Below the pieces are notes generated by a model. It was not told the origin of the DNA. It saw nothing but the letters and a program-made list of their open reading frames with translations, and did not search any database. Shown in pieces: positions 1 through 10,580 of a stretch of DNA of 64,000 nt. The stretch's first letter is position 1; every line of letters starts with the position of its first letter. A program made the position numbers and the translations under genes. The stretch is from Acidobacteriota bacterium (lineage in GTDB: Bacteria; Acidobacteriota; Vicinamibacteria; Marinacidobacterales; Marinacidobacteraceae), in the NCBI GenBank assembly GCA_022828085.1, contig JAJEIY010000088.1, positions 62,001 to 126,000 on the forward strand. Direction: 5' to 3'.

Positions 1-199
1 GATCATCAAGACCTGGTCACGGCGCTCCACGATCGTTCCGCAGATGGTGGGTCTGACCTTCGCCGTGCACAACGGCCGCAAGTTCATTCCGGTCTATGTG
101 ACCGACAACATGGTGGGCCACAAGCTCGGTGAGTTCTCGCCGACGCGGACCTTCAAGGGCCACAAGGTGAAGTCCGAGAAGTCGAGGGCACGCCGATGA
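1..199 (+). CDS. rpsS: 30S ribosomal protein S19, C-terminal part
   Basis: The window begins inside this gene. The frame opens at base 2, reads [17 protein letters not shown] and ends with SEKSRARR before tga. Conserved S19 segments are visible ([23 protein letters not shown]). About 65 of the usual ~90 residues are present, so the N-terminus lies upstream. S19 sits in the head of the 30S subunit next to S13 and contacts 16S rRNA. Its position before rplV and rpsC is the standard S10-operon order. Confidence 0.97.
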   Translation, partial: IIKTWSRRSTIVPQMVGLTFAVHNGRKFIPVYVTDNMVGHKLGEFSPTRTFKGHKVKSEKSRARR

Positions 200-227
200 G
201 ACTCTCCTCGCGGACGGGGGTGACGCC

Positions 228-587
228 GTGATCGAAGCGGTTGCCCGGGCGACGGCTGTCCCCGGTTCGGTTCAGAAGGCGCGGCTCGTCCTCGACCTCA
301 TTCGCGACAAGCCCGCGCCGGACGCCATCTCGGTGTTGCAGAACACGAATCGCGCGCCGGCGCCCATCATCGAGAAGGTGTTGCGGTCGGCCATCGCGAA
401 TGCCCAGACGAAGGCCCTCAGCGAGGCGAAACGGATCGATGAGGACAAGCTCATGGTCTCCGAGGCGTTTGCCGACCAGGGACCGGCCCGGGCGATCGCC
501 CGGAGCGGCCGGAGGGCCCGCATCCGTCGCATCCGGCGGCGAACCACCCACTACACGATCCGCGTAACCGCGATCGAAGAGGAATAG
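228..587 (+). CDS. rplV: 50S ribosomal protein L22
   Basis: A 119-residue L22 with a GTG start 28 bases after the rpsS stop. The family core is clear: [13 protein letters not shown] near residue 17, [13 protein letters not shown] in the middle and a basic tail [17 protein letters not shown] that forms the beta-hairpin reaching the peptide exit tunnel. The start [19 protein letters not shown] aligns with the normal N-terminus, and no ATG exists upstream in frame. It follows rpsS and precedes rpsC, two bases apart. Confidence 0.97.
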   Translation: MIEAVARATAVPGSVQKARLVLDLIRDKPAPDAISVLQNTNRAPAPIIEKVLRSAIANAQTKALSEAKRIDEDKLMVSEAFADQGPARAIARSGRRARIRRIRRRTTHYTIRVTAIEEE

Positions 588-589
588 GT

Positions 590-1288
590 ATGGGTCAAAA
601 AGTACACCCGCACGGCTTCAGGCTTGGATACAGCAAGACCTGGCGCTCCCGCTGGTTCGCGGACAGCGCTTACCGGGACTCGCTGCACGAAGATCTGAAG
701 CTGCGGCGCCTTCTCAAGCGCCGCCTGTACCACGCGGGTATCTCGCGGGTGGAGATCGAGCGGCCGGGCAACAAGCTCAACATCTACATCCACACCTCGA
801 GGCCCGGAATCATCATCGGGCGCAAGGGGACGGAAGTGGAGAAGCTGACGCGGGATCTCCGCAAGCGCACCGGCAAGGAAGTCCACATCCGGCCTCTCGA
901 AGTGATCAAGCCGGAGCTCGACCCGCAGCTGGTCGCCGAGTCCATCGCGCTCCAGCTGGAGAAGCGGATCGCGTTCCGGCGCGCGATGCGGAAGGCGGTC
1001 GAGAACACCATGCGGAACGGCGCCAAGGGCGTTCGCATCCGGTGCGCCGGGCGGCTCAACGGCGCTGACATCGCCCGGGCGGAGTGGTACCTGGAGGGAC
1101 AGCTCCCGCTCCACACGCTGCGGGCCGACATCGAGTACGGGCTCGCCGAGGCCTTTACGACCTACGGTCAGATCGGGGTCAAGTGTTGGGTCTATCGGGG
1201 CGTCAGCGACGCGGTGAGCCGGTCCGGGCGCCCGGAGATCCCCATGAAGCCATCACCCTCCGGCTCCGAAGAGGCAAGCGCCGGTTGA
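590..1288 (+). CDS. rpsC: 30S ribosomal protein S3
   Basis: A 232-residue S3. It opens with [18 protein letters not shown], carries the KH RNA-binding segment [16 protein letters not shown] (around residue 72) and continues into the C-terminal domain with [21 protein letters not shown] six bases before the ATG is a good ribosome-binding site. S3 lies on the solvent side of the 30S head at the mRNA entry channel and, from family knowledge, takes part in mRNA unwinding. The last ~20 residues are variable. Confidence 0.98.
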   Translation: MGQKVHPHGFRLGYSKTWRSRWFADSAYRDSLHEDLKLRRLLKRRLYHAGISRVEIERPGNKLNIYIHTSRPGIIIGRKGTEVEKLTRDLRKRTGKEVHIRPLEVIKPELDPQLVAESIALQLEKRIAFRRAMRKAVENTMRNGAKGVRIRCAGRLNGADIARAEWYLEGQLPLHTLRADIEYGLAEAFTTYGQIGVKCWVYRGVSDAVSRSGRPEIPMKPSPSGSEEASAG

Positions 1289-1319
1289 GCCCTGAAAAGG
1301 ATTCGGGAGGAGAAACGCC

Positions 1320-1742
1320 ATGCTGATGCCGAAGAAGACCCGGTACCGGAAGCAGCAGCGCGGCCGCATGCGCGGCAAGTCCTGGACGGGGCAGACCGTG
1401 GCGTTCGGAGACTTCGGGCTCAAGACGCTGGAGCCGGGATGGATCACGAACCGCCAGATCGAGTCGGCGCGGGTGGCCATCACCCGCTTCATCAAGCGGA
1501 CCGGGCGGGTCTGGATCCGCATCTTCCCCGACAAACCGCTGACCAAGAAACCCCAGGAGACCCGGATGGGCAAGGGGAAGGGCGGTCCCGAGGGATGGGT
1601 CGCCGTGGTGCGGCCGGGACGGGTCCTCTTCGAAATGGAGGGCGTCAGCCGGGACCAGGCCATCGAGGCGATGCGCCGCGCGGGCCACAAGCTCCCGGTG
1701 CGGACGCAGTTCGTCGGCCGCTTTGAGGAGGAATCGTCGTGA
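1320..1742 (+). CDS. rplP: 50S ribosomal protein L16
   Basis: A 140-residue L16 starting [19 protein letters not shown], the canonical N-terminus, behind GGGAGG nine bases upstream. Other conserved parts are [20 protein letters not shown] and the [15 protein letters not shown] loop. L16 helps position tRNA at the A site of the large subunit. Its stop overlaps the GTG start of rpmC (GTGA), so the two are probably translationally coupled. Confidence 0.98.
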   Translation: MLMPKKTRYRKQQRGRMRGKSWTGQTVAFGDFGLKTLEPGWITNRQIESARVAITRFIKRTGRVWIRIFPDKPLTKKPQETRMGKGKGGPEGWVAVVRPGRVLFEMEGVSRDQAIEAMRRAGHKLPVRTQFVGRFEEESS

Positions 1743-1969
1743 AGGCCGCCCGGGTCCGTGAGCTGACCCACGACGAACTCGTGAGGAAGCAGCAGGAAAC
1801 GACGCGGGAGCTGTTCGATGCCCGGCTCGAGGCCGCTACCGGTCAGCTCGGTCACACGCACAAGGTCAAGTTGCTGCGGCGCGAAGTCGCCCGGCTCCAG
1901 ACGATCATGAGGGAGCGCGAGCTCGAGATCGGGACCGATTCCCCGGGGAGCGGCGCCTCGGATTCCTGA
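1739..1969 (+). CDS. rpmC: 50S ribosomal protein L29
   Basis: A 76-residue L29 with a GTG start overlapping the rplP stop by four bases. The helical-hairpin core is typical: [20 protein letters not shown], then [26 protein letters not shown]. It is slightly longer than the usual ~65 residues because of a Ser/Gly-rich tail ([12 protein letters not shown]). L29 lies at the peptide exit and serves as a docking site for trigger factor and SRP in characterised bacteria. Confidence 0.96.
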   Translation: MKAARVRELTHDELVRKQQETTRELFDARLEAATGQLGHTHKVKLLRREVARLQTIMRERELEIGTDSPGSGASDS

Positions 1970-1995
1970 GGCCGGTGAATACAAGAAGAAACGTC

Positions 1996-2241
1996 ATGCC
2001 AAGACTGATCAGGACCGGAACCGTGGTCGCCAGCGGCGCCGAGAAGACCATTACCGTGCTCGTGGAGCGTCTGGTGGAACACCGCCTGTACAAGCGTCGG
2101 TACCGCAAGTCCACCCGCTTTTCGGTTCACGACGAGAAGAACGAGGGCCGGGTCGGAGACCGCGTGCAGATCGAGGAATGCCGTCCGCTGTCCCGGACGA
2201 AGCGTTTCCGGCTGCTCAAGGTCGTGGAGCGCGCCACATGA
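1996..2241 (+). CDS. rpsQ: 30S ribosomal protein S17
   Basis: An S17 of 81 residues from the ATG at 1996 ([20 protein letters not shown]). An in-frame GTG at 1975 would add seven residues (MNTRRNV). The purine-rich stretch AGAAGA six bases upstream favours the ATG, but this is not decisive. The OB-fold is recognisable from [19 protein letters not shown] and [21 protein letters not shown]17 is a primary 16S rRNA binder of the 30S body. Its stop overlaps the rplN start (ATGA). Confidence 0.95.
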   Translation: MPRLIRTGTVVASGAEKTITVLVERLVEHRLYKRRYRKSTRFSVHDEKNEGRVGDRVQIEECRPLSRTKRFRLLKVVERAT

Positions 2242-2606
2242 TCCAGATGCAGTCGGTGTTGCAGGTCGCCGACAACTCCGGCGCCCGCCGGGTCACCTGC
2301 ATCCTTCCGCTTGGCGGCGGGGTCGGTCGTATCGCCCGGCTCGGGGACGTCATCACCGCGTCGGTGCGTGAAGCCGCCCCGGGGAGCGCCGTCAAGAAGG
2401 GGACCGTCGTCCAGGCGGTGATCGTGAGGACCCGAAAGGAACACCGCCGGGCGGACGGGTCGTACATCCGTTTCGGTGACAACGCCGCGGTGCTGATCAA
2501 CGAGCAGCGCGAGCCCACCGGAACCCGGGTATTCGGCCCGGTCGCCCGCGAACTGCGCGAGCGTCAGTTCATGAAGATCGTTTCGCTGGCTCCGGAGGTC
2601 CTGTGA
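2238..2606 (+). CDS. rplN: 50S ribosomal protein L14
   Basis: A 122-residue L14, exactly the usual length. It starts at the ATG overlapping the rpsQ stop: [19 protein letters not shown] is the canonical N-terminus. Further landmarks are the [20 protein letters not shown] segment and the end [22 protein letters not shown]14 forms part of the inter-subunit interface and is the docking site of the silencing factor RsfS in characterised bacteria. Confidence 0.98.
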   Translation: MIQMQSVLQVADNSGARRVTCILPLGGGVGRIARLGDVITASVREAAPGSAVKKGTVVQAVIVRTRKEHRRADGSYIRFGDNAAVLINEQREPTGTRVFGPVARELRERQFMKIVSLAPEVL

Positions 2607-2962
2607 CGATGTCCCGGAAGAAGAGCGCGCCGCCGCCGCGGCGTCTGCACGTTCGCAAGAACGACCTCGTCCAGGTCACGGCCGGGAGCGACCTCGGGAA
2701 GCGGGGACGGATCCTCCGCGTCTTTCCCGAGACCGGACGCGTGCTCGTCGAGGGCATCAACATGATCAAGCGGCACACGAAGGCGAACCCGCGCCAGAAC
2801 ATCAAGGGTGGCGTCGTCGAACGGGAAGCCTCGATCGCGATCAGCAACGTGATGATCGTGGACCCGGAGACCAATCTCCCGACCCGGATCGGGAGGACCC
2901 GGCTGACCGATGGACGCAAGGTTCGGGTGAGCGTCCGTTCCCAGGGAGTGATCGACAAGTGA
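2603..2962 (+). CDS. rplX: 50S ribosomal protein L24
   Basis: A 119-residue L24 starting at GTG overlapping the rplN stop (GTGA). An ATG two codons later (2609) is possible. The KOW motif is clear: [20 protein letters not shown], followed by [14 protein letters not shown] and [21 protein letters not shown]24 initiates 50S assembly by binding the 5' end of 23S rRNA. The stop overlaps the GTG start of rplE. Confidence 0.97.
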   Translation: MTMSRKKSAPPPRRLHVRKNDLVQVTAGSDLGKRGRILRVFPETGRVLVEGINMIKRHTKANPRQNIKGGVVEREASIAISNVMIVDPETNLPTRIGRTRLTDGRKVRVSVRSQGVIDK

Positions 2963-3507
2963 GCCGCCTTCGTTCCCGGTATCGGGAGACGATCGCTCCC
3001 GACCTGCGCACCCGACTCCAGATTGCCAGCGTGCACGCGGTACCCCGAGTGACCAAGGTCGTCGTCAACATGGGCGTCGGAGAAGGGTCGCGGGAGCACA
3101 AGTTCATCGACGCCGCGGTCGCGGACCTGACGGCGATCACCGGCCAGCGGCCGGTGGTGACCAGGGCGAGGAAGTCCATCGCCAACTTCAAGATCCGGGA
3201 CGGCATGCCGGTGGGTGCGCGGGTCACCCTGCGCGGAATCCGGATGTACGAGTTCATGGACCGGCTGATCAACATCGCGTTGCCGCGGGTCCACGACTTT
3301 CGCGGCGTCTCGGACCGGGCCTTCGACGGCCGCGGCAACTACACCCTGGGCCTGACGGACCAATCCGTGTTTCCGGAGATCGACTACTCGAAGATCGAGA
3401 AGACGCGGGGGATGAACGTGACCATCTGCACGACCGCGACGAGCGACGAGGACGCGCGAGAGCTGCTCCGCGCCTTCGGGATGCCGTTCGCCCGCCGGGA
3501 AGCGTAG
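2959..3507 (+). CDS. rplE: 50S ribosomal protein L5
   Basis: A 182-residue L5 with a GTG start overlapping the rplX stop. Conserved segments are [14 protein letters not shown] (near residue 30), [36 protein letters not shown] and the [19 protein letters not shown] region near the end. L5 belongs to the 5S rRNA complex in the central protuberance and contacts P-site tRNA. Confidence 0.98.
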   Translation: MSRLRSRYRETIAPDLRTRLQIASVHAVPRVTKVVVNMGVGEGSREHKFIDAAVADLTAITGQRPVVTRARKSIANFKIRDGMPVGARVTLRGIRMYEFMDRLINIALPRVHDFRGVSDRAFDGRGNYTLGLTDQSVFPEIDYSKIEKTRGMNVTICTTATSDEDARELLRAFGMPFARREA

Positions 3508-3539
3508 TACTCGAGAGCTGAACAAGAGAGGAAAGGGTT

Positions 3540-3725
3540 TTGGCGAAGAAATCACTCATTGCCAAGGCAAAGAAGCGGCCCAAGTTCGAGGTGCGGCGCT
3601 ACAGCCGCTGCCTGAGCTGTGGCCGCCCACGGGCCTATCTCCGGAAGTTCGGGCTCTGCCGCCTGTGCTTCCGGAAGCTGGCGCTCGCGGGAGAGATCCC
3701 GGGCGTCATCAAGGCGAGTTGGTAG
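3540..3725 (+). CDS. rpsN: 30S ribosomal protein S14, zinc-binding type
   Basis: A 61-residue S14 of the short zinc type. Two Cys pairs, CLSC and CRLC, flank the [12 protein letters not shown] segment and would coordinate one zinc ion. The start is TTG, with AGAGGAAAGG just upstream. S14 binds the 16S head near the decoding region. The long zinc-free paralog is not in the window. Confidence 0.97.
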   Translation: MAKKSLIAKAKKRPKFEVRRYSRCLSCGRPRAYLRKFGLCRLCFRKLALAGEIPGVIKASW

Positions 3726-3737
3726 GGAGGCGCGCTG

Positions 3738-4133
3738 ATGTGGTCTGACCCGGTAGCCGACATGCTCACCCGGATTCGCAACGCGATTCAGGCGCGGCAC
3801 GACTTCGTCGAGATTCCCGCCTCGAAGCTGAAAGAGGAGATCGCCCGCATCCTCCACGAGGAGGGATACGTGGACGGGTGGGAGCGCCGGTCCTCTCCGC
3901 CGCAGGACGCGATCCGCATCAAGCTGCGGCGCCTGCCCGGCAACCGGGAGGCGCTGACCGGGCTGAAGCGGATCTCGCGGCCCGGCACCCGCGTCTACGT
4001 CTCCCACCTCAAGATTCCCAAGGCGCAGGGAGGGCTCGGCGTCACCCTGCTTTCGACCTCCCGCGGAGTCATGACGGGCCGCCAGGCGCGCCATCTCGGC
4101 GTGGGCGGCGAAGTCCTCTGCCAGGTCTGGTAG
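3738..4133 (+). CDS. rpsH: 30S ribosomal protein S8
   Basis: A 131-residue S8 starting MWSDPVADMLTRIRNAIQA and ending GVMTGRQARHLGVGGEVLCQVW, both standard. It binds helix 21 of 16S rRNA and in E. coli is the translational repressor of the spc operon. The next gene in the cluster, rplF, is displaced 199 bp downstream by a palindromic element that starts about ten bases after this stop codon. Confidence 0.98.
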   Translation: MWSDPVADMLTRIRNAIQARHDFVEIPASKLKEEIARILHEEGYVDGWERRSSPPQDAIRIKLRRLPGNREALTGLKRISRPGTRVYVSHLKIPKAQGGLGVTLLSTSRGVMTGRQARHLGVGGEVLCQVW

Positions 4134-4143
4134 CCCGAAGGTA

Positions 4144-4326
4144 AACAGCCTGTGGCAAAACTCACGCGGCGTTCGCCCGGCGATCCATCCCGGCTGAAAC
4201 ACTCCGCTTCGCTCCGTTCTGCGTTGCGTTTCGGTCGAAATACGCTCGGTATTCCTCCCTCACGCGCCTTGTCAGCCGGGCGCCTCACCGGGCTCGGCGC
4301 TCACGTGAGTTTCACCAAAGGCTGTT
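4144..4326. repeat. 183-bp nested palindromic element between rpsH and rplF
   Basis: The ends form an imperfect inverted repeat of about 38 bp. The left arm (4144-4180, AACAGCCTGTGGCAAAACTC onward) matches the complement of the right arm (4288-4326, GAGTTTCACCAAAGGCTGTT), and the outer 23 bases carry only three mismatches. Inside lies a second perfect pair, CCCGGCTGA at 4189-4197 and TCAGCCGGG at 4272-4280, and a small AATAC/GTATT hairpin. There is no reading frame with coding character. The right arm runs to seven bases before the rplF ATG, so it supplies that gene's translation-initiation region. It may be a MITE-like insertion or a structured leader. Confidence 0.75.
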
Positions 4327-4332
4327 GATGTC

Positions 4333-4866
4333 ATGTCCCGCATAGGCGCCAAGCCGATCCCCGTTCCGTCCGGGGTCTCGATCACGATCCAGAGTTCCGA
4401 GGTCCGCGTGAAGGGCCCGAAGGGCGTCCTCACCAGCCCCGTACTCCCCGGCATCGAAGTCCAGCTCGACGAGAGCGTGGCCCAGGTGTCCCTTCGGGAA
4501 ACTTCCGGCAACCGGGCCTACTGGGGGCTCACCCGGGCGCTCCTCGCGAACGCGGTGACCGGGGTCTCCGAGGGCTTCCAGAAGGAACTGGACATCGTCG
4601 GAGTCGGTTACCGGGCGCAGGTGAAGGGACGGAACGTCTCGTTCGCGCTGGGGTATTCCCACCCCATCGAGTTCGCGCTGCCCGACGGGATCGACGTCCG
4701 GATCGAGAAGAACACCCACGTCGTCGTGTCGGGCGCCGACAAGCAGGCCGTCGGGCAGGTGGCGGCGCGCATCCGCGCGCTCCGCAAGCCGGACCCGTAC
4801 AAGCAGAAGGGGGTTCGCTACACCGGCGAACGCCTCATCAAGAAGGCAGGAAAGACCGGAGCCTGA
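4333..4866 (+). CDS. rplF: 50S ribosomal protein L6
   Basis: A 177-residue L6. It starts [15 protein letters not shown], has both tandem alpha/beta domains and ends with the conserved [21 protein letters not shown]. It lies near the factor-binding site of the 50S subunit. No strong Shine-Dalgarno precedes the ATG: only AAAGG about 13 bases upstream, within the right arm of the palindromic element, so its expression may depend on that structure or on coupling. Confidence 0.98.
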   Translation: MSRIGAKPIPVPSGVSITIQSSEVRVKGPKGVLTSPVLPGIEVQLDESVAQVSLRETSGNRAYWGLTRALLANAVTGVSEGFQKELDIVGVGYRAQVKGRNVSFALGYSHPIEFALPDGIDVRIEKNTHVVVSGADKQAVGQVAARIRALRKPDPYKQKGVRYTGERLIKKAGKTGA

Positions 4867-4885
4867 TCCCGAGGACCGAGGAGCC

Positions 4886-5239
4886 ATGCGAATCACGACC
4901 CGCCGCCAGCGAAAGCGGCGCATCCATGCCCGCATTCGCAAGAAGATCACCGGCACCGCCGCGCGCCCGCGGCTCGCGGTCTATCGCTCGTTGAAGCACA
5001 TCTACGCCCAGGTGATCGATGACGCCGCCGGCACGACCCTCGTTGCCGCGGGAAGCCGCGAGACCGGAATCGAGAGCGGCGGAAACGCCACCGGCGCCGC
5101 CCTGGTCGGCGAGAAACTGGCCGAACGGGCCCGCGCCGCCGGCATCGAGACCGTGGTCTTCGATCGCGGCGGGTCCCGGTACCACGGCCGGGTCAAGGCC
5201 CTCGCCGACGCGGTGAGGAATGGAGGGGTTCAGTGCTGA
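4886..5239 (+). CDS. rplR: 50S ribosomal protein L18
   Basis: A 117-residue L18. The basic N-terminus is followed by [20 protein letters not shown] and ends [20 protein letters not shown], all family landmarks. GAGGAG precedes the ATG. L18 binds 5S rRNA together with L5 and L25 or its equivalents. The last codons overlap the start of rpsE by seven bases. Confidence 0.98.
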   Translation: MRITTRRQRKRRIHARIRKKITGTAARPRLAVYRSLKHIYAQVIDDAAGTTLVAAGSRETGIESGGNATGAALVGEKLAERARAAGIETVVFDRGGSRYHGRVKALADAVRNGGVQC

Positions 5240-5799
5240 ACATGGACGCGGGCGGCCGATCGAGGCCTCGCAGCGGTTCGCGCAACACGCAGGTGGAGCG
5301 CACCGGTGATCCAGATCTCAAGGACAAGGTCGTCTCGATCAACCGGGTGACCAAGGTGGTCAAGGGCGGCAAGAACCTGTCCTTTTCCGCGCTGGTTGTC
5401 GTGGGGAACGAGGACGGCCGCGTGGGTTTCGGTCTCGGCAAGGCGCGCGAGGTGCCGGCGGCGATCAAGAAGGGGATCGAGATCGCCAAGAAGAACCTGA
5501 CGGTGGTTCCCCGCGAGGGAAGCACCATCGCTCACGAGGTGGTGGGCGTGTTCGGAGCGGGCCGGGTGCTGCTCAAACCGGCGTCGGAGGGGACCGGGGT
5601 GATCGCCGGCGGCCCGGTACGCGCGGTCATCGAGCTCGCCGGAATCAAGGACATCCTGACGAAGTCGCTCGGAACCGCCAATCCCAAGAACGTGGTGGAA
5701 GCGACGATGGTCGCGCTCCTCTCGCTTCGCTCGAAGACCGCGGTGGCGGAGCTCCGGGGGAAGGACGTGAGCCACATCGAGGCGGAGATCCGCGCCTAG
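5233..5799 (+). CDS. rpsE: 30S ribosomal protein S5
   Basis: An S5 of 188 residues from GTG 5233, chosen because GGAGGGG lies four bases upstream; an ATG at 5242 would remove three residues. The double-stranded-RNA-binding-like N domain ([20 protein letters not shown]) and the C domain ([33 protein letters not shown]) are both present. S5 contributes to translational fidelity and mRNA unwinding. The first ~20 residues form a short variable extension. Confidence 0.97.
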   Translation: MLNMDAGGRSRPRSGSRNTQVERTGDPDLKDKVVSINRVTKVVKGGKNLSFSALVVVGNEDGRVGFGLGKAREVPAAIKKGIEIAKKNLTVVPREGSTIAHEVVGVFGAGRVLLKPASEGTGVIAGGPVRAVIELAGIKDILTKSLGTANPKNVVEATMVALLSLRSKTAVAELRGKDVSHIEAEIRA

Positions 5800-5803
5800 G
5801 GCC

Positions 5804-6058
5804 ATGAGACAGCCAGAAGACACCGCCGCAGCCCCGGGAGGGCCGAGGATCGTCGTGCAGCTCGTGCGCGGACTGGCCGGCACGACGCGCTATCAGCGCG
5901 AGGTCGTGAAGGGCCTGGGGCTGCGCCGCCTGGGAGCGACCGCTTCCCGGCCGGACAACCCCATGATCCGGGGGATGTTGCGGCGGGTTCCGCATCTCGT
6001 GCGTATCGTCGAAGAGACCGAGGTGCAAGAGACGGCCGGATCGGCCGATGGTGAATGA
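5804..6058 (+). CDS. rpmD: 50S ribosomal protein L30
   Basis: An 84-residue L30, longer than the usual ~60. The core [39 protein letters not shown] and [10 protein letters not shown] is unmistakable. The extra length comes from a 14-residue Pro/Ala-rich head and an acidic 12-residue tail. It sits between rpsE and rplO as expected. L30 is a peripheral 50S protein with an unspecialised role. Confidence 0.95.
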   Translation: MRQPEDTAAAPGGPRIVVQLVRGLAGTTRYQREVVKGLGLRRLGATASRPDNPMIRGMLRRVPHLVRIVEETEVQETAGSADGE

Positions 6059-6068
6059 GGACGAGCAA

Positions 6069-6589
6069 GTGAGCCTTCATGAACTGGCGCCGCCCGAGGG
6101 CGCCGTCCGAGCCCGCAAGCGGGTGGGACGCGGCCCCGGATCAGGAACCGGCAAGACCGCAGGCCGCGGCCACAAGGGAGCCAAGTCGCGGTCCGGGTAC
6201 TCCCTCCGCCGCGGCTTCGAAGGCGGTCAGATGCCGCTCGTGCGGCGGGTGCCGAAGCGCGGGTTCACGAACATCTTCAGAATCCGTCGGGAGGTCGTCA
6301 ATCTGAGCGACCTCAACCGTTTCGAAGACGGTTCGACCGTCGGCGAGGTCGAACTGGTGGCCGCCCGCCTGATCCAGAGCGCGCGAATCTACCGGCCGGA
6401 TCCGGACACACCTCCGTTGCTGGTCCGCCCCCGGCCATTCCGCATCAAGGTTCTTGGCGGAGGTGAGCTGGAGCGGCGGCTCACCGTCCGCGCCCACGCC
6501 TTCAGCGCTTCCGCCCGCCGGAAGATCGAGGCCGCCGGCGGGACCGCGGACCTCATCGGCGCCGGCGCCGGCAACTCCGAAAGCCAGAA

Positions 6590-6593
<4 letters not shown>
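6069..6593 (+). CDS. rplO: 50S ribosomal protein L15
   Basis: An L15 of 174 residues from GTG 6069 ([11 protein letters not shown]), preceded by GAGG at nine bases. An in-frame ATG at 6048 would add seven residues and overlap rpmD. The Gly/Arg-rich N-terminus [20 protein letters not shown] and the [20 protein letters not shown] segment define the family. The C-terminal half is longer and more divergent than in E. coli (144 aa). L15 is an assembly protein binding 23S rRNA. Confidence 0.96.
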
Positions 6594-7975
<1,382 letters not shown>

Positions 7976-7993
7976 GGCGCGCTGGAGCCGATC

Positions 7994-8575
7994 ATGAACG
8001 CCGTCATCCTCCTCGGCGCTCCCGGGTCCGGAAAGGGAACCCAGGCGGCGCGGCTCGCCGAGTCGCTGGGCATGCCCCACATCTCGACCGGGGCCATTCT
8101 CCGGCAGGCGGTCGCGGATGGCACGGAACTCGGCGTGGCGGCCCGCGACATCATGGCGGCCGGCCGCCTGGTGAGCGACGAGATCGTGCTGGGCATCGTG
8201 GAAGCGCGGGTCTCCGCTCCCGATTGCCGCCGGGGTTTCATCCTCGACGGCTATCCGCGGAACCGGGCGCAGGCGCGGGCGCTGGGCGAGGTCCTCTCGA
8301 GGCTTGGAGCCGCCGAGTGGATTGCGAACATCGCCGTTCCCGCGGAGGAACTGGCCGCCCGGGTCCGCGGCCGGCGCGGGACGGACGGCCGGCAGGACGA
8401 CAGCGAGGAAGCGTTCCGCCGCCGGCTCGAGGTGTACGAATCCGAATCGCTTCCGCTCCTCGACTACTACGGGGACCGCGCTTCCAACGTCTCGGGACTC
8501 GGGTCCCGCGACGAAGTCTTCGGCCGTCTGTGTGCCGCCCTCCCGTTCGCGACGGCGCAGTTGGTGACGCAGTGA
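7994..8575 (+). CDS. adk: adenylate kinase
   Basis: A 193-residue adenylate kinase interconverting ATP + AMP and 2 ADP in the cytoplasm. P-loop GAPGSGKGTQ at residues 8-17, AMP-binding HISTGAILR, the DGYPRN motif (FILDGYPRN) and the DDSEEAFRRRLEVYESE helix are all present. The LID domain is short and lacks zinc-binding cysteines, so this is a short-type enzyme. GGAG lies eight bases before the ATG. The stop overlaps the start of map. Confidence 0.97.
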   Translation: MNAVILLGAPGSGKGTQAARLAESLGMPHISTGAILRQAVADGTELGVAARDIMAAGRLVSDEIVLGIVEARVSAPDCRRGFILDGYPRNRAQARALGEVLSRLGAAEWIANIAVPAEELAARVRGRRGTDGRQDDSEEAFRRRLEVYESESLPLLDYYGDRASNVSGLGSRDEVFGRLCAALPFATAQLVTQ

Positions 8576-9363
8576 TCTCCCGATCCGACGTCGAGCTGGA
8601 CAAGCTCCACCAAGCCAACGCGATCACGGTGGAGACGCTGGAACTGCTCGCCCGCACGGTCGAGCCGGGAGTGACCACCGCTCACCTCGACCGCGTGGCC
8701 TCCGACAACCTGCGACGCCATGGGGTGACTCCAGCCTTCAAGGGATATCACGGGTTTCCCGCGACCCTGTGCGTTTCGGTCAACGAAGAGGTCGTCCACG
8801 GCATCCCGTCGCGCTGGCGAAAGTTGAAGGAGGGCGACATCGTGAGCCTCGACTTCGGCTGCATCGTGGACGGCTACTACGGCGACAACGCGACGACCGT
8901 CGCGGTCGGCCGGATCGACGAGGAAGTGGCGCGTCTCCTGGAGGTGACGGAAGGGGCTCTTCACGCCGGAATCGGAGCCGCCTGTCCCGGAAACTGCATT
9001 TCGGCCATCGGGCAGGCCGTGCAGACCCATGCCGAGAGCCACGGCTATTCCGTGGTGCGCGAATACGGCGGGCACGGGATCGGAACGAGCCTGCACGCCG
9101 AGCCCTGGATCCCGAACTTCTATGATCCCCGCAAACGGACCCGCCTGATTCCGGGCGCCGTGATCGCGATCGAACCCATGGTGAATCGCGGGAGCCCGGA
9201 CGTGCGCGTGAAGCGGGATCGCTGGACGGTCGTCACCGTGGACGGCAGCGCCTCCGCGCATTTCGAGCGATCCATCGCGGTCATGGAGGGCGGTCCGTGG
9301 ATTCTGGCGGAGCCCAGAAAGCAGAACTCCGGTACCCCGGGTTCAGAGGAAGATCATGTCTAA
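8572..9363 (+). CDS. map: methionine aminopeptidase, type I
   Basis: A 263-residue type I enzyme removing N-terminal Met from nascent proteins. All five metal ligands can be placed: Asp94 (SLDFGC), Asp105 (YYGDNATT), His168 (GGHGIG), Glu201 (AIEPM) and Glu232 (HFERS). The substrate His77 (VVHGIP) is also present. It starts at GTG overlapping the adk stop (GTGA) and its own stop overlaps the infA start, so adk-map-infA is one coupled unit. The ~20 residues after Glu232 are a non-conserved tail. Confidence 0.97.
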   Translation: MISRSDVELDKLHQANAITVETLELLARTVEPGVTTAHLDRVASDNLRRHGVTPAFKGYHGFPATLCVSVNEEVVHGIPSRWRKLKEGDIVSLDFGCIVDGYYGDNATTVAVGRIDEEVARLLEVTEGALHAGIGAACPGNCISAIGQAVQTHAESHGYSVVREYGGHGIGTSLHAEPWIPNFYDPRKRTRLIPGAVIAIEPMVNRGSPDVRVKRDRWTVVTVDGSASAHFERSIAVMEGGPWILAEPRKQNSGTPGSEEDHV

Positions 9364-9577
9364 GGAAGACGCTATTTCCGTGGAGGCGACCGTCATGGAG
9401 CCCCTGCCAAACGCCATGTTCCGGGTGAAGCTCGATACCGGCGATCACAAGGTGCTCGCCCACGTATCGGGAAAGATGCGGAAGAGCTTCATCAAGGTAC
9501 TGCCGGGAGACCGCGTCCTGGTGGAGCTGTCCCCCTACGATCTGAGCCGCGGCCGGATCGTCTACCGGTGCAAGTAG
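9356..9577 (+). CDS. infA: translation initiation factor IF-1
   Basis: A 73-residue IF-1, essentially all OB-fold: [59 protein letters not shown]. It binds the 30S A site during initiation. AGAGGA lies six bases before the ATG. The gene is in its usual place between map and rpmJ. Confidence 0.98.
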   Translation: MSKEDAISVEATVMEPLPNAMFRVKLDTGDHKVLAHVSGKMRKSFIKVLPGDRVLVELSPYDLSRGRIVYRCK

Positions 9578-9587
9578 GAGCGGCAAC

Positions 9588-9701
9588 ATGAAGGTTCGCG
9601 CCTCCGTTCGGCGTATCTGCGCCAAGTGCAAGATCGTCCGCCGCCGTGGGGTCGTGCGGGTGATCTGCGAAAACCCGAAGCACAAGCAGCGGCAGGGGTG
9701 A
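9588..9701 (+). CDS. rpmJ: 50S ribosomal protein L36
   Basis: A 37-codon gene: [20 protein letters not shown] followed by [17 protein letters not shown] and tga. The zinc ligands C11, C14, C27 and H32 are present, so this is the zinc-containing form. GGAG lies eight bases upstream. It lies between infA and rpsM, the conserved location. Confidence 0.96.
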   Translation: MKVRASVRRICAKCKIVRRRGVVRVICENPKHKQRQG

Positions 9702-9788
9702 CACCGCGTGACGACCTCAGCCAGCGGAATTCCGTGCCGGTCCGACTGTTGGCCGGACCGGACGACACGAACAGGGAGAGACTGACCG

Positions 9789-10154
9789 ATGGCCAGAATT
9801 GCCGGCGTTGACCTGCCGCGCGCCAAGCGCATCGACATCGGGCTGACCTACATCTACGGCGTGGGGTCCCACCGCGCGGTGACCATCCTCGACCGGGTCG
9901 GGATCGAACGCCACCGCCGCGTCAGCGACCTGACCGAGGAAGAGGTCAGCCGGATCGGTCGGGCCATCGACGACGAAGGCGGCGTTGAAGGAGACCTGCG
10001 GAAGCGGATCTCGATGGATCTGAAGCGCCTTATGGACATCGGGTGCTATCGCGGGCTCCGTCATCGCCGGGGCCTCCCGGCAAGGGGCCAGCGCACCAAG
10101 ACCAACGCCCGGACCCGCCGCGGTCCCCGCCGGGTCGGAATGCGCCGGCGCTAG
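9789..10154 (+). CDS. rpsM: 30S ribosomal protein S13
   Basis: A 121-residue S13. It opens [20 protein letters not shown], has [18 protein letters not shown], and ends with the basic tail [20 protein letters not shown] that reaches the tRNA sites. GGGAGAG precedes the ATG. This is the first gene of the alpha cluster. S13 forms the intersubunit bridge B1 and partners S19. Confidence 0.98.
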   Translation: MARIAGVDLPRAKRIDIGLTYIYGVGSHRAVTILDRVGIERHRRVSDLTEEEVSRIGRAIDDEGGVEGDLRKRISMDLKRLMDIGCYRGLRHRRGLPARGQRTKTNARTRRGPRRVGMRRR

Positions 10155-10165
10155 GAAGACACCAC

Positions 10166-10567
10166 ATGGCAAAGAAGAAGACAGCGCGCCGCCGGACCGG
10201 AAAGAAGCGCGAGAAGCGCACGCTGACCGCCGGCGTCGTGTCGATCCAGGCGACGTACCACAACACGATCATCACCTTCGCGGATCCGGCCGGAAACGTG
10301 GTCTGCTGGGCCAGCGCCGGATCGCAGGGCTTCCGCGGTTCCCGGAAGCAGACGCCGTTCGCCGCGCAGCAGGCGGCAGGCGCGGCCTCGCGCGAAGCTC
10401 GCGCCCTTGGCTGCACTCATGTGGACGTCAAGGTGAAGGGCCCCGGTGCCGGACGCGAAGCGGCGATCCGGGCCGTGGCGGCCGCCGGCATCGAGGTGAA
10501 GTCGATCAAGGACGTCACCCCGATTCCGCACAACGGGTGCCGGCCACCCAAGAAACGCAGGAATTAA
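10166..10567 (+). CDS. rpsK: 30S ribosomal protein S11
   Basis: A 133-residue S11: a Lys/Arg-rich head, then [54 protein letters not shown] and the C-terminus [16 protein letters not shown], all classic. S11 lies on the platform near the mRNA exit. The start is the ATG at 10166, which follows AGGAAG. Confidence 0.98.
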   Translation: MAKKKTARRRTGKKREKRTLTAGVVSIQATYHNTIITFADPAGNVVCWASAGSQGFRGSRKQTPFAAQQAAGAASREARALGCTHVDVKVKGPGAGREAAIRAVAAAGIEVKSIKDVTPIPHNGCRPPKKRRN

Positions 10568-10580
10568 CGACCCGTGGAAA

